A stretch of 64,000 nucleotides of DNA from Candidatus Phocaeicola excrementigallinarum (GTDB lineage Bacteria; Bacteroidota; Bacteroidia; Bacteroidales; Bacteroidaceae), in assembly GCA_019120125.1 (NCBI GenBank), contig DWVR01000043.1, positions 1 through 64,000 of the forward strand, in the 5' to 3' direction. Positions 54,321-63,358 of this stretch are shown here, one piece after another. Below the pieces are notes generated by a model. That model was given only the letters and a program-made list of their open reading frames with translations, made no database searches and was not told the DNA's origin. The number at the start of each line of letters is the position of its first letter. Within the stretch, counting starts at the first letter, position 1. Made by a program: the position numbers and the translations under genes.

Positions 54321-54375
54321 AAACAGGCTGTCTCAAATGAAAGCCAATTTTCACTTTGAGACAGCCTGTTTTTTT
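54321..54375 (+). terminator. Terminator after the ATP-grasp-like gene (GGCTGTCTCAAA type)
   Basis: AAACAGGCTGTCTCAAA (from 54321) pairs perfectly over 17 bp with 54354-54370, extended inward with one bulge, and is followed by a T run to 54375. The core matches the inverted repeat at 15064-15143. Confidence 0.9.
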
Positions 54376-54393
54376 ATATCAGGAATCTTTCCG

Positions 54394-56532
54394 TCAGAAG
54401 AACAGATAGCGTCGGTCTGTCACTTTCGCTTTCTGATACAGGTCGTTGATAAGCTGGTTCGTTACGAAACGGCTTGTCATGTTGGCCAAAGAAGTCTCCT
54501 CCTGTTTGGAGTCGAATTCCTCTGTTCCTTTATCCTTTGCGTAAACCTGTACCATATAGACACCCGCGTTTCCTTTTACAGGCGCGCTGGTCTTGTTGAC
54601 TTCCGTCTTTGCGGCAACCGCACCGATGACCGGTTCGCTGGCATGAGTGACAGAGATGTATGCAGGAGCGGAGAAGGTGACATGTTTCACGGAGTCGCTG
54701 ACTGCTCCGTTCATTCCTTTCACCTGATCCAGCGTGTTGAATCCCTTCATGTCAGCCATGATCTTTTCAGCTTTCTTGTCGCGTCTGATCTCGTTTCTCA
54801 GCATGTCAGCCACTGAATTGATGTCACGGTAGCCGACTTTGTGGATCTTTTCCAGAGCGACAACCATCATGTGGTCGTTCTCACCGCATTCGAACAGCGG
54901 TGACACCTCACCCGTTTCCGCCGCGAAAATCCATCTTTTCACGTCACCGGTCGACTGCACGCCACCCACATAGTGCTCGGCGCTCGACAGGTCGCGGCGC
55001 GGCATCAAAGAGTAACCGTTTTCTTCCGCATTTTTCTGCAGGTCCTCGATGGTGGTGTTCTGTGCCACGAACTGGCTGAACTTGTTGTATGCCGAATTGT
55101 AGGTCTCCTTACTGAATTCTACCGGACGCTTGATGACAGCCACCTTATATTTGGTCTGCATGCTCTTTTTGTCCATGACCTGCAGAATCAGCCGGGCCTG
55201 TCCTATGGTCAGGTTTTCCAGCCCGTTCTTTGGCTGGTTGATGAGGGCGTTGATGAACTTGGTGTTGTCGGCGTCCATTTCCGCGCCTTCCCAGCTTCTT
55301 GAGTTCACCCACACAGCCTCGCCGGTCTGTCCGTAGATCTGGGCCACCTTCTCGAAGTCAGCCCCGCCTTTCACGGCGTTATAGATGCTGTCAGCCAGAG
55401 TGCTGGCCTTTTCTTCCGTATCGGCCATTACCTGAATCTGGCGGAACTGGATTGAGTCCGGAGCGTTCACTTTGGCAAGCACCTTGAACGCGTTGTATGA
55501 ATCGTCGCCCTGATAGTAGTAGGGGCCGTACACTTCGTTCAAGCCGGTTGAGTCCAGACGGGCTGCCACATCGGTCGGGAGCACGGTCTTGTTGACCGGC
55601 ACATCCGAGTAAGCCACAGAAGAGTTGGTTGAACGGATGAAAGTGGTATAGTCACTTGTTGTCTTGTCCAGCAGGTTGCTCAGTTCTGTCACCTCGCTCT
55701 TCACAGCCTCGCGGTCCGCGTCCGACGGAACCACCTTTACGTCGATGTACTGGATGTCACGGGTCTCGGCCAGTTGCTTGTACTGCTCTTTCTTTTCGTT
55801 ATAAAGCTTCTTGATGTCTTCATCAGTCACCTCGATGGTCGAGTCGTTGATGGAAGAATAAGGTACACCGGCCAGCAGCAGGTCGCTCTGTTCGGTACGT
55901 GCCTTGAATGCGTCTTCTGCGGATACCGGATTAGAGATCAATGACTTGGCTACAAGGTTCTGGTATTTCTCGGCCAATGTGGTCTGTTTCAGTGTCTTTT
56001 CGATGAACATCCAGAACGCGCCCATCTTCTGGTAGTATTCCGCATATTGTGCAGGCATCTGGCTGGTACCCAGATTTGCGTAGTCCACCAGGAATTTCTG
56101 CAGCATATCCTTGTCGAACATTCCTGTCTGCGGGTTGCGGAACGGGGTCTGCATCAGCAGCGGATGTGTGCCCTGGTCGATGATTGCCTGTATTTCGGCG
56201 TCGGTTACGGTCAGGCCCAGTTTCTCCGCCTGCTCGCTGATCAGCCGGTTGTTCACGTAGTTCTGCCATACCTGGTCCTTTACGTTGTTCAGCTGTTCCT
56301 CGTTCAGGCTGTTCAGTCCGTTTGTCAGTTTGATGACCTCACTGAGCTCGTCCACCATTTTCTGATAATCCTGCGCACTGAGGGATTCTCCATTCACTTC
56401 GCCCACATCCTGTGCGCCTTGATGCGGCTGCAGGACTTTCCATGCGTCACCGGCGATGAACGCGAAAAGGGCAAGTCCGATTACAATGACCAGCAAGGGT
56501 CCTTTGCTTCTGATAGTTTGTAAAGTTGCCAT
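54394..56532 (-). CDS. PpiD-type periplasmic peptidyl-prolyl isomerase/chaperone
   Basis: A 712-residue inner-membrane-anchored folding factor. One N-terminal helix (GPLLVIVIGLALFAFIAGDA) is followed by a SurA/PpiD N-terminal chaperone domain (about 40-220, QDYQKMVDELSEVIKLTNGL), a parvulin-like PPIC domain around residues 345-445 (IQFRQIQVMADTEEKASTLADS by its ends), and a second folded C-terminal part. It assists folding of exported and outer-membrane proteins. Last gene of the coaX-to-ppiD operon; the 100-bp spacer before it may hold a weak promoter. Confidence 0.87.
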   Translation of the reverse strand: MATLQTIRSKGPLLVIVIGLALFAFIAGDAWKVLQPHQGAQDVGEVNGESLSAQDYQKMVDELSEVIKLTNGLNSLNEEQLNNVKDQVWQNYVNNRLISEQAEKLGLTVTDAEIQAIIDQGTHPLLMQTPFRNPQTGMFDKDMLQKFLVDYANLGTSQMPAQYAEYYQKMGAFWMFIEKTLKQTTLAEKYQNLVAKSLISNPVSAEDAFKARTEQSDLLLAGVPYSSINDSTIEVTDEDIKKLYNEKKEQYKQLAETRDIQYIDVKVVPSDADREAVKSEVTELSNLLDKTTSDYTTFIRSTNSSVAYSDVPVNKTVLPTDVAARLDSTGLNEVYGPYYYQGDDSYNAFKVLAKVNAPDSIQFRQIQVMADTEEKASTLADSIYNAVKGGADFEKVAQIYGQTGEAVWVNSRSWEGAEMDADNTKFINALINQPKNGLENLTIGQARLILQVMDKKSMQTKYKVAVIKRPVEFSKETYNSAYNKFSQFVAQNTTIEDLQKNAEENGYSLMPRRDLSSAEHYVGGVQSTGDVKRWIFAAETGEVSPLFECGENDHMMVVALEKIHKVGYRDINSVADMLRNEIRRDKKAEKIMADMKGFNTLDQVKGMNGAVSDSVKHVTFSAPAYISVTHASEPVIGAVAAKTEVNKTSAPVKGNAGVYMVQVYAKDKGTEEFDSKQEETSLANMTSRFVTNQLINDLYQKAKVTDRRYLFF

Positions 56533-56632
56533 TTAAAATTGTTATTTTTTGTTATTGTCTTTATTTTCTGTAATTAGCGCACGAAGATACAAAAAATGCT
56601 GTTCAGTAGCTATTTTCTTTGAAAAAAAATGC

Positions 56633-57892
56633 TTATTTCTCCACTTTCAGCTTCACAAGTTCGATTTTCGTGTTGGTTACGCGGATAATCTTGAACAGGA
56701 AATTTCCGATTCTTATCATCTCGTTCACCTTCGGGATGCTTTGGTATTCATGCAGGATCAGGCCCCCTATGGTCTGGTATCCGTCGCTTTCCGGCAGGTC
56801 GAGTCCGAATTCCCCGTTGGCTTTTTCTATGTCGAGCCGTCCGGAGAACACATATTCATTCTCGCTGATGGCTTTTGCCACGATGGTGTTCGTGTCGTGC
56901 TCGTCCTCGATGTCGCCCAGTATCTCCTCCACCAGGTCTTCCATGGCCACTATTCCTGAGGTTCCTCCGAACTCGTCCACCACGACCGCCAGTGAGCGTT
57001 TCTGCTGTTTGAAGAGGCACATCAGCTTGTGCGCTCCCATTGTTTCCGGTACGATGGGGACGGAGCGTATGTTTTTCTGCCAGTCGGCTGTGTTCCGGAA
57101 CATTTCCGACGAGTGGATATATCCCACGATGTTGTCGATGTTCTCCTTATAGACGATGATCTTGCTGATGCCGTTCTCGATGAACGTGTTTTTAAGTTCT
57201 CCGACCGGGGTGTCGGATTCCACGGCGATGATTTCCGTGCGGGGAATCATGCAGTCGCGGATCTTGATGTTCGAGAAGTCGAGCGCGTTCTTGAAGATCT
57301 TGATTTCGTCGTCGATGTGCTCTTCATCGCCTCCGGCCTCCTCGATGCTGCTTTGGATGAAATAGTCGAGGTCGCCTTTAGTGAAGGCCAGTTCCTGGTC
57401 CTGTTTGTTGATGCGTGTGCCGGTGAGTCTCAGGATGCCTATTGACAGCACTGTGGCGATGCGGCTGAACGGATAGAGCACGATGTAGCAGACAAACGCG
57501 GGCAGGGAGAACAGTCTCAGGGTGAGGTGCGGATTGGTTTTGGACAGCGATTTGGGCATGAACTCGCCCAACAGCAGGATGAGTAAGGCCGCGATGACAG
57601 TCTCGATGACAAGCAACGCGCCCCGGTTCATCGTGACGTCTGCCGGGATATATCCCTCGATGAAGCGTGTCATGAGGATGCCGTAGATCACGAGTGACAC
57701 TGTGTAGCCCATCCACATCGTCGAGATGAAGTCTTTCGGATGGCTGAAGAACACCGACAGGATGCGCGAAGGAAGATTGTCCTTCTTCTTCATCTCAAAC
57801 CTCATCTTGTTCGACGAGGCAAAGGCGGTCTCCATTCCCGAGAAGAATGCGGCGGATGCGATGGATATAAGTAAAGGTATAAAGGTCTCCAT
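56633..57892 (-). CDS. CorC/HlyC-family CNNM-domain membrane protein
   Basis: A 419-residue protein with the CNNM transmembrane domain (helices starting at FIPLLISIASAAFFSGMETAF, given by its ends), two CBS domains (about 205-320) and a C-terminal CorC_HlyC domain. Relatives are magnesium/cobalt efflux factors; the older name hemolysin is misleading. I chose ATG 57892 (METFIPLL) because the frame start at 57913 would overlap the lptC stop. It follows lptC by 17 bp. Confidence 0.88.
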   Translation of the reverse strand: METFIPLLISIASAAFFSGMETAFASSNKMRFEMKKKDNLPSRILSVFFSHPKDFISTMWMGYTVSLVIYGILMTRFIEGYIPADVTMNRGALLVIETVIAALLILLLGEFMPKSLSKTNPHLTLRLFSLPAFVCYIVLYPFSRIATVLSIGILRLTGTRINKQDQELAFTKGDLDYFIQSSIEEAGGDEEHIDDEIKIFKNALDFSNIKIRDCMIPRTEIIAVESDTPVGELKNTFIENGISKIIVYKENIDNIVGYIHSSEMFRNTADWQKNIRSVPIVPETMGAHKLMCLFKQQKRSLAVVVDEFGGTSGIVAMEDLVEEILGDIEDEHDTNTIVAKAISENEYVFSGRLDIEKANGEFGLDLPESDGYQTIGGLILHEYQSIPKVNEMIRIGNFLFKIIRVTNTKIELVKLKVEK

Positions 57893-57909
57893 ATCTCTCT
57901 CCATTGATG

Positions 57910-58518
57910 TCATTGGTGGCGGGCGGTATCGGCCGGAGCGGTGTCCTCCACATCAAAAATGCCCGCGTTGTTGAATATCTGGTATTCGGTCATCTGCTGG
58001 TTCGACTCGAATCCGTATCCGGTCAGCACCTTGTCCACCTGTTCGATGCGGATGAATCTGTCCGAATAGATTTTCTCCTTGTCCTGGTCCCAGAAGAGCA
58101 GCTGGGTGTCGAACTTGTCTCCCTGCTGGCTTTGGATGTGGACGTTGCCGCGCAGCTCCCAAAGTTTCTTTTTCTCGTAGTAGTAGGCCGTATCCGCCTT
58201 GATGCTGGCGTCCACATGGAAAAGGGTATCGAATTTCTCCAGATAGATGCCTTTCTCGAATGCCCAGAAAGGCGGGTTGCGGTGGGTGTAGACCAGCCAT
58301 TCGTCGGTGAGTATCTTGTACCGGATCATGCCTGAGTCGGACACCAGGCTGGTCACTCCCAGTGTACGCATGTCGGGCAGTGAGTCGCTTTCCTTCACTG
58401 CGTCGGCCATATCCTTCTTTTCCTTGTGGCAGGAAGGCAGGAGGATAATCATGAAGGCCGCCCATAAGGCGGCAGTCATAATCGCCGTGGGGATGGGTTT
58501 CAGTCTATGGTCTGGCAT
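57910..58518 (-). CDS. lptC: LPS export protein LptC-like lipoprotein
   Basis: A 202-residue protein with an N-terminal hydrophobic segment ending at LLPSC (a possible lipobox) and the OstA/LptC-like beta-jellyroll region: GMIRYKILTDEWLVY, KADTAYYYEKKKLWELRGNV and HIQSQQGDKFDTQLLFWD. LptC links the LptB2FG transporter to LptA in the lipopolysaccharide bridge. It sits between the TPR gene (6 bp) and corC, a neighbourhood consistent with envelope assembly. Confidence 0.85.
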   Translation of the reverse strand: MPDHRLKPIPTAIMTAALWAAFMIILLPSCHKEKKDMADAVKESDSLPDMRTLGVTSLVSDSGMIRYKILTDEWLVYTHRNPPFWAFEKGIYLEKFDTLFHVDASIKADTAYYYEKKKLWELRGNVHIQSQQGDKFDTQLLFWDQDKEKIYSDRFIRIEQVDKVLTGYGFESNQQMTEYQIFNNAGIFDVEDTAPADTARHQ

Positions 58519-58524
58519 AAAAGG

Positions 58525-59790
58525 TCATTTAATGGTTGTGGTTTCCTTGATCCATCCTCCGATGTGGACGGGATTCCCTTTTTTCAGTCCGAGAAAGAAC
58601 AGGTCCTCGTCCTTCGGGGTCATGGCGGCATAGGTGGTGATCAGTTTCTGGGCTTCTTCCGCCATGTCCGGATCCACTTCCTTGGCGCGCATGAGCTTGT
58701 CGATCGCGGCGTAATAGGTGCATTTGTTCAGTGTCGTCTCGTCACTCCAGTTCGGGTTGGAGGCATACATCTGCGCGATCAGGATGTAGGCTTTCCCCAG
58801 TGTGGTGTCGTACGCAAGGGCCTTGTCCGCATATTCCCTGGCTTTTCCCCAGAGTCTTTTCCTGTAGAGGGTGACGGCCGCGCTGAAACTGAACTCCGCC
58901 TTTTTCCTCACGTCCGGTTCCAGTGAGACCGCCTCGTCGAAATAGCGGAGGCTTTTTTCCGTATCTCCCTCCTTATGATATTTATAGGCGCATCCCAGTG
59001 CGGTCATTGCGGTGGGATGGATGGCGTGTGCCGCCTCGGCCGCCTCGTAATACACATTCTCGCCGGTGCATCTGAGCTGCCGCATGATGGAGAGCACCTG
59101 GTTCAGGTAGGTCAGGTCGTGCCGGTGGGATTCGATTTCCGGACCGAAGATAGCCTGAAGCCTCTCGCATCCGGCGGTTCCGCTTTCTATGAAGAGGGAG
59201 TTTATCTCATTCTCCGCCAGCCTGATCTGCTGCATCGAGTCGGGACTGGAAACGGTCTTCCTTATTTCCGACAGGCTGCTGACGGCGGTAAGGTAGTCCT
59301 GCAGGAATTGCCGCGTGAAAGTCGTGTCGGCTCTCAGTTTCATGAGGGAAACGCTTACCAGGTCCTGCAGCACCTGGATTCCGGGGGTAGGGGACTCCAG
59401 CACCACAGCTTTCCGGAGCATACGGTAGGCCTTGTCCTTGTCGAGGAGGTTTCCCGCATACAGGATGTAGTCGTGCGCCTTTTCTCCCAGCACTTTCCCT
59501 TCGGTCCGCCGTGTTCCGGTGGTGAGGACGTCCAGTGTGTCGAGATGTTCCATTTGCGTGTCGTAGACATCCATCAGCTCCTGAAAATATCTTTCCTGCT
59601 CCGCCTGTTTGTCCGTGCCGGCAATGAGACGGTGCAGTCTGCTGATTTCCTTGTCGCAGGTGTCCGGGGCCTTGGTGTAACCGGCGGCGGAAGGTCCGGC
59701 CGTCACTCCGTCTCCGCTTCCCTCTTGGGGGAACGCGTTTGCCGCGCACCATGACAGTGCGGCCACCCACATGAATATTCCGGCTCTCAT
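58525..59790 (-). CDS. Exported TPR protein
   Basis: A 421-residue protein with signal peptide (MRAGIFMWVAALSWCAANAF) and helical tetratricopeptide-type repeats, clearest at YHKEGDTEKSLRYFDEAVSL and LWGKAREYADKALAYDTTLG. The start at 59790 is used; ATG 59811 is possible but would overlap the stop of the upstream porin-like gene. It has no enzymatic motif. TPR proteins in this position could scaffold outer-membrane or LPS assembly, but this is inference from the neighbours. Confidence 0.8.
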   Translation of the reverse strand: MRAGIFMWVAALSWCAANAFPQEGSGDGVTAGPSAAGYTKAPDTCDKEISRLHRLIAGTDKQAEQERYFQELMDVYDTQMEHLDTLDVLTTGTRRTEGKVLGEKAHDYILYAGNLLDKDKAYRMLRKAVVLESPTPGIQVLQDLVSVSLMKLRADTTFTRQFLQDYLTAVSSLSEIRKTVSSPDSMQQIRLAENEINSLFIESGTAGCERLQAIFGPEIESHRHDLTYLNQVLSIMRQLRCTGENVYYEAAEAAHAIHPTAMTALGCAYKYHKEGDTEKSLRYFDEAVSLEPDVRKKAEFSFSAAVTLYRKRLWGKAREYADKALAYDTTLGKAYILIAQMYASNPNWSDETTLNKCTYYAAIDKLMRAKEVDPDMAEEAQKLITTYAAMTPKDEDLFFLGLKKGNPVHIGGWIKETTTIK

Positions 59791-59810
59791 CTTACAATAC
59801 GGACTCCCCA

Positions 59811-61109
59811 TCAGTTTACTCTGAATTTCATGAACCAGCGTTCGTCGAATGTCAGTCCCAGCTTGATCATGAACCTGTTTTCAGAGAGCAGTCCTTTGGC
59901 CGACGGTGAGACATGCACGTATTCTCCCGTGACGCTCAGTGTGGAGCTCTGCTGGTATAGGTTCAGGGGCAGTCCGAATCCCACGCTTACGCCGTATTCC
60001 TTCGGTCCGTCCACCCATGCGCTGTGCGGGTTGTCGGAAGGGGTCTTCAGGTAGGGGGTGGAATAATGGGCGCCGGCCCTGTATCTGATCCGTGTCAGAT
60101 AGTTCTTTCCGTATTCCTTAGGAAGGTATTCCACGCCGAAAGCCACTTTCGAGCGGTTCATGTATCTGTCGGTGCGGTTGTCGTACTTCACGCCCTCCCA
60201 TTTCTGGAGCGTGTAGTCGGCTTCCACGGTCAGGTTTTTCTTGTATTGCCAGGCGAGTCCTCCTCCGAAGGTGTGGGGGATGCCGTAGCCGTTCTCCGTG
60301 CGTTCCTCTTTCACGACCGAGTAGCTTCCGCCCGTCGTTGTGCTTGATGAGTTGTTGGCCACCTGTATGCCGTGTATGTCCGTCGCGTTGAGATCGTGCC
60401 CCAGCGTGTAGGCCAGTCCCAGCGTCAGCGCGTTGTCCTTGTTTATCTTTTGCGTGTATTGCAGTCCGAAGTTCACGTTGTAGCTTGCCACGGTCAGGTT
60501 GTTGTAGATGACCGACATGTCCCCTCCGTTGCTGAGGGTGGCCACCGTCTGGTACTCCAGTTTTCCGAACAGGTAGGCCGCGTTGACACCGACGGAAAGA
60601 TTGTCGAGAATCTTGAATCCCAGGCCCGCCATGATCTGCTGCAGGTTGCCGTCGCCGTAGAAGTTGTTCGAGATGCTCACGTCGCTGTTCTCAATCGCCT
60701 TGGTGCGTGTGAGGTTGAACCCTACCGTGGAGTATGGAGTGTATGCGACGGCCATTCCCAGACGGGGGTGCAGGCGGAACTGCATGGCCAGATAGTCAAA
60801 GCTGGCGTTTTTCGCGTTCGACTTGTAGTTCCCCTCCTCGAAGTTCGAGCTTTTCAATGTCATTCCCGTGTCGAACATGAACGAAAGGGAGTCCACCGTG
60901 GTGTATGACGCGGGATTCATCGGGTTGATGTGCAGTCCGGAACGGAGCGCGTAGCCCACTCCTCCCATCGCGGCATTGTTTGAAAAAGACATGTCATACG
61001 TATCTCCCAGTCCATATCGGGTATAAGGTGAATTAGTGCTTGACTGCGACCAGGCTCCTGCGCACGAAGCCGCCAGCAGCGCGCTAACGATGATCTTCTT
61101 ACTTGGCAT
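59811..61109 (-). CDS. Outer-membrane beta-barrel protein (FadL/OMPP1-like)
   Basis: A 432-residue protein with signal peptide ([21 protein letters not shown]) and a beta-barrel pattern. The N-terminal part [29 protein letters not shown] is a plug-like region typical of FadL/TodX-type transporters of hydrophobic compounds (given by its ends). The C-terminus ends with [27 protein letters not shown] strands. It overlaps the end of coaX by 11 bp, so translation is coupled. Confidence 0.8.
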   Translation of the reverse strand: MPSKKIIVSALLAASCAGAWSQSSTNSPYTRYGLGDTYDMSFSNNAAMGGVGYALRSGLHINPMNPASYTTVDSLSFMFDTGMTLKSSNFEEGNYKSNAKNASFDYLAMQFRLHPRLGMAVAYTPYSTVGFNLTRTKAIENSDVSISNNFYGDGNLQQIMAGLGFKILDNLSVGVNAAYLFGKLEYQTVATLSNGGDMSVIYNNLTVASYNVNFGLQYTQKINKDNALTLGLAYTLGHDLNATDIHGIQVANNSSSTTTGGSYSVVKEERTENGYGIPHTFGGGLAWQYKKNLTVEADYTLQKWEGVKYDNRTDRYMNRSKVAFGVEYLPKEYGKNYLTRIRYRAGAHYSTPYLKTPSDNPHSAWVDGPKEYGVSVGFGLPLNLYQQSSTLSVTGEYVHVSPSAKGLLSENRFMIKLGLTFDERWFMKFRVN

Positions 61110-61824
61110 TGTAATTCAAAATTCTGTTTAAACCTTTCAATACTAAAAATCTGTCTGCAAAGATGATACTTTTTAAGTTCGCATCAAAAGAAAATTTATC
61201 TCCGCCAGTTAAAAAAACCAAAAGGTCGGGATATTTCTTCTGCATGAGCCGGATGTATCCGGCTATCTCGAATTCCATTCCGTGGATGACCCCCGCGCGG
61301 ATGGCGGTCTCGGTGTCGTAGCCGAATTCCGGCAGGTCGCCTCTCCTGTCGATGAGGGGGAGCTTGTCGCAGCAGGCGTTCAGGGTCTTGAAGCGCACGT
61401 ACAGTCCCGGCGAGATATTGCCGCCCCAGTACTTTCCTTCCGCGTCGATGAACTCGTAGGTCAGCGCCGTCCCCGCGTCGATGACCAGCAGGTTTTTCTG
61501 TGGCATGAGGTAGTTGGCTCCCACCGCCGCTGCCAGGCGGTCCATGCCCAGTGTCTGCGGTGACTTATACATGTTCGTGATGGGAACGGGTGTATGGCAG
61601 TCCAGCTCGAGCACCTCGAAGTCCACTTCCTTCAGCTGTCGGCGTATGGTGTTGCTCAGCCGGATCACGGAGGCGAGGATGCCTCGCTCAATAGGATATT
61701 TGTGGCGGAGTATGGTGAGGCAGTCCAATGAATGGTTGGAGCCGCGCAGCACTTCCACTACCTTGTCGCCGTCGAATACTGCCAGTTTGGCGACCGTATT
61801 GCCTATGTCTATTATCAAATTCAC
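61099..61824 (-). CDS. coaX: Type III pantothenate kinase
   Basis: A 241-residue CoaX that phosphorylates pantothenate in the first step of coenzyme A synthesis. It shows the ASKHA-fold motifs DIGNT (Asp6), [27 protein letters not shown] and [12 protein letters not shown]. It heads the minus-strand operon coaX-OMP-TPR-lptC-corC-ppiD. A near-consensus -7 box (TTACTTTG, 61876-61869) lies about 45 bp upstream. Confidence 0.95.
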   Translation of the reverse strand: MNLIIDIGNTVAKLAVFDGDKVVEVLRGSNHSLDCLTILRHKYPIERGILASVIRLSNTIRRQLKEVDFEVLELDCHTPVPITNMYKSPQTLGMDRLAAAVGANYLMPQKNLLVIDAGTALTYEFIDAEGKYWGGNISPGLYVRFKTLNACCDKLPLIDRRGDLPEFGYDTETAIRAGVIHGMEFEIAGYIRLMQKKYPDLLVFLTGGDKFSFDANLKSIIFADRFLVLKGLNRILNYNAK

Positions 61825-61956
61825 TTTCGCGCAGGGTTAAGTTCACTTTCGTGTTGTTTTTCCGGGTGCAAAGTAACGGAAAAAATGAATACCCCGTGCA
61901 ACAAAAGTGTCGAATTATTTTATTCTTATGAAATATTCAGTGTATTTTTGCAAGCG

Positions 61957-62047
61957 GAAAAAAACGTCAAGGCGTTTTGTCTGAAACGTCAGGGCGTTTT
62001 GTGTAAAACGTCAAGGCGTTTTCCTTAAAACGTCCTGACGTTTTCGG
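61957..62047. repeat. Dispersed repeat, copy 3: four-unit AAAACGYCNNGRCGTTTT array
   Basis: Four units again, all regular here (AAAACGTCAAGGCGTTTT twice, AAACGTCAGGGCGTTTT, AAAACGTCCTGACGTTTT), spaced by 4-5 bp, in the divergent region between coaX and the DUF4105 gene. The left A run and the right TTTTCGGAGG flank match copy 1. The remaining parts of 61825-62179 hold only promoter-like A/T stretches. Confidence 0.9.
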
Positions 62048-62179
62048 AGGCGTTTCCCGATGTGCCTGCGGAAATGTGCAGCGTGCTGATTGTCAAGGTG
62101 ATGTCCGTAAGGCCTTTCCGCGGCTTTCAAGTGCCGGGTTCTCTCTTCCGCGAAGATATAAACAATGAAGGAAAGAAAG

Positions 62180-63358
62180 ATGAAATGTAGATTACGCATG
62201 TGGGTCTGTCTGTTTCTGTTGTGCGCGGTTCTTCCGTTTCGTGCGCAACAGTCCCGCGACAGCATCCGTTTCAGTCTGGTCACTTGCGCTCCCGGCAATG
62301 AGATCTATGCCCTGTTCGGCCATACGGCCATACGCTATCAGAACTTTACGCGTCACCTTGACCTTGTGTTCAATTACGGGATGTTCAGCTTCGATACGCC
62401 GAATTTCATTTACCGTTTCGTGAAGGGGGAGACCGACTACAAGCTGGGTGTCACTCCCTATCCTTATTTCGAGGCGGAATATGCCCTGCGTGGCTCGTCG
62501 GTCTACCAGCAGGTGCTGAACCTGACCGGAGCGGAGAAACGGCGTCTGCTGCTGCTGCTGGAGGAGAACTGCCGTCCCGAAAACCGGGTGTACCGTTACA
62601 ATTATTTCTATGACAACTGCACCACAAGGGCGCGCGACCGGATTGAGGAGTGCATTGACGGACTCGTGGTTTATCCCGAAGGGGATGCCCACAAGACATT
62701 CCGCAGCATCGTGCATGAGTTTACGGAAGGTTCCCCGTGGGACGAGATGGGGATTGACTTCTGTCTGGGGGCGGAGGCCGACAAGCCTTTGAGCGGCCGC
62801 TATCAGATGTTCGCTCCCTTTTACATGAAGGATTTCGCCTCGCGCGCGTACATTAAAAATAATGACGGCACACGCCGTCCCCTGGTGCTCAGCGAGGAGA
62901 AGATTGTGGACGTGGAGCCCGGGACGGAACCGGCCTCGGCGGTGACACCGGCGATGGCCTCGGTGGCCTTTCTGGTGGTCAGCCTGCTTGTCGGGTGGTG
63001 GCAGTGGAAGCGGACCCGCATCCTGTGGGGGTGGGACATTCTGCTGTATGCCCTCCAGGGACTGGCAGGATGCATCGTGGCCTTCCTGTTTTTCTTCTCG
63101 TCACACCCCACCGTCGGTTCCAACTGGCTGCTGGCTCTGTTCAACCCGGTTCCGTTGCTTTACCTTCCATGGATGGTTTATTTCGACCTGAAGCGGAAGA
63201 ATGACTACTATCATTGGGTAAATATGGTGTATTTAACACTTTTTATAGCTGTATTTCTGCTTTTGCCACAGAAATTCAATTTATCGGTATTACCTTTGGC
63301 ACTCGGTTTGCTGGCCAATGCGGTGAGCCATGTATTAGTTATGAAGAAAAGAGCATGA
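62180..63358 (+). CDS. DUF4105 (Lnb-like N-terminal) membrane protein
   Basis: A 392-residue protein with signal peptide (WVCLFLLCAVLPFRA). The N-terminal periplasmic part has the DUF4105 signature: FSLVTCAPGNEIYALFGHTAIRYQ (by its ends), FNYGMFSFDTPNF and YNYFYDNCTTRARDRIE with conserved His, Asn-Cys-Thr residues reminiscent of NlpC/P60-like catalytic sites. Five hydrophobic helices follow from residue 255. ATG 62180 is preceded by a purine-rich AAGGAAAGAAAG; ATG 62165 is an alternative start. The stop overlaps the next gene by 4 bp (ATGA). Confidence 0.8.
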   Translation: MKCRLRMWVCLFLLCAVLPFRAQQSRDSIRFSLVTCAPGNEIYALFGHTAIRYQNFTRHLDLVFNYGMFSFDTPNFIYRFVKGETDYKLGVTPYPYFEAEYALRGSSVYQQVLNLTGAEKRRLLLLLEENCRPENRVYRYNYFYDNCTTRARDRIEECIDGLVVYPEGDAHKTFRSIVHEFTEGSPWDEMGIDFCLGAEADKPLSGRYQMFAPFYMKDFASRAYIKNNDGTRRPLVLSEEKIVDVEPGTEPASAVTPAMASVAFLVVSLLVGWWQWKRTRILWGWDILLYALQGLAGCIVAFLFFFSSHPTVGSNWLLALFNPVPLLYLPWMVYFDLKRKNDYYHWVNMVYLTLFIAVFLLLPQKFNLSVLPLALGLLANAVSHVLVMKKRA

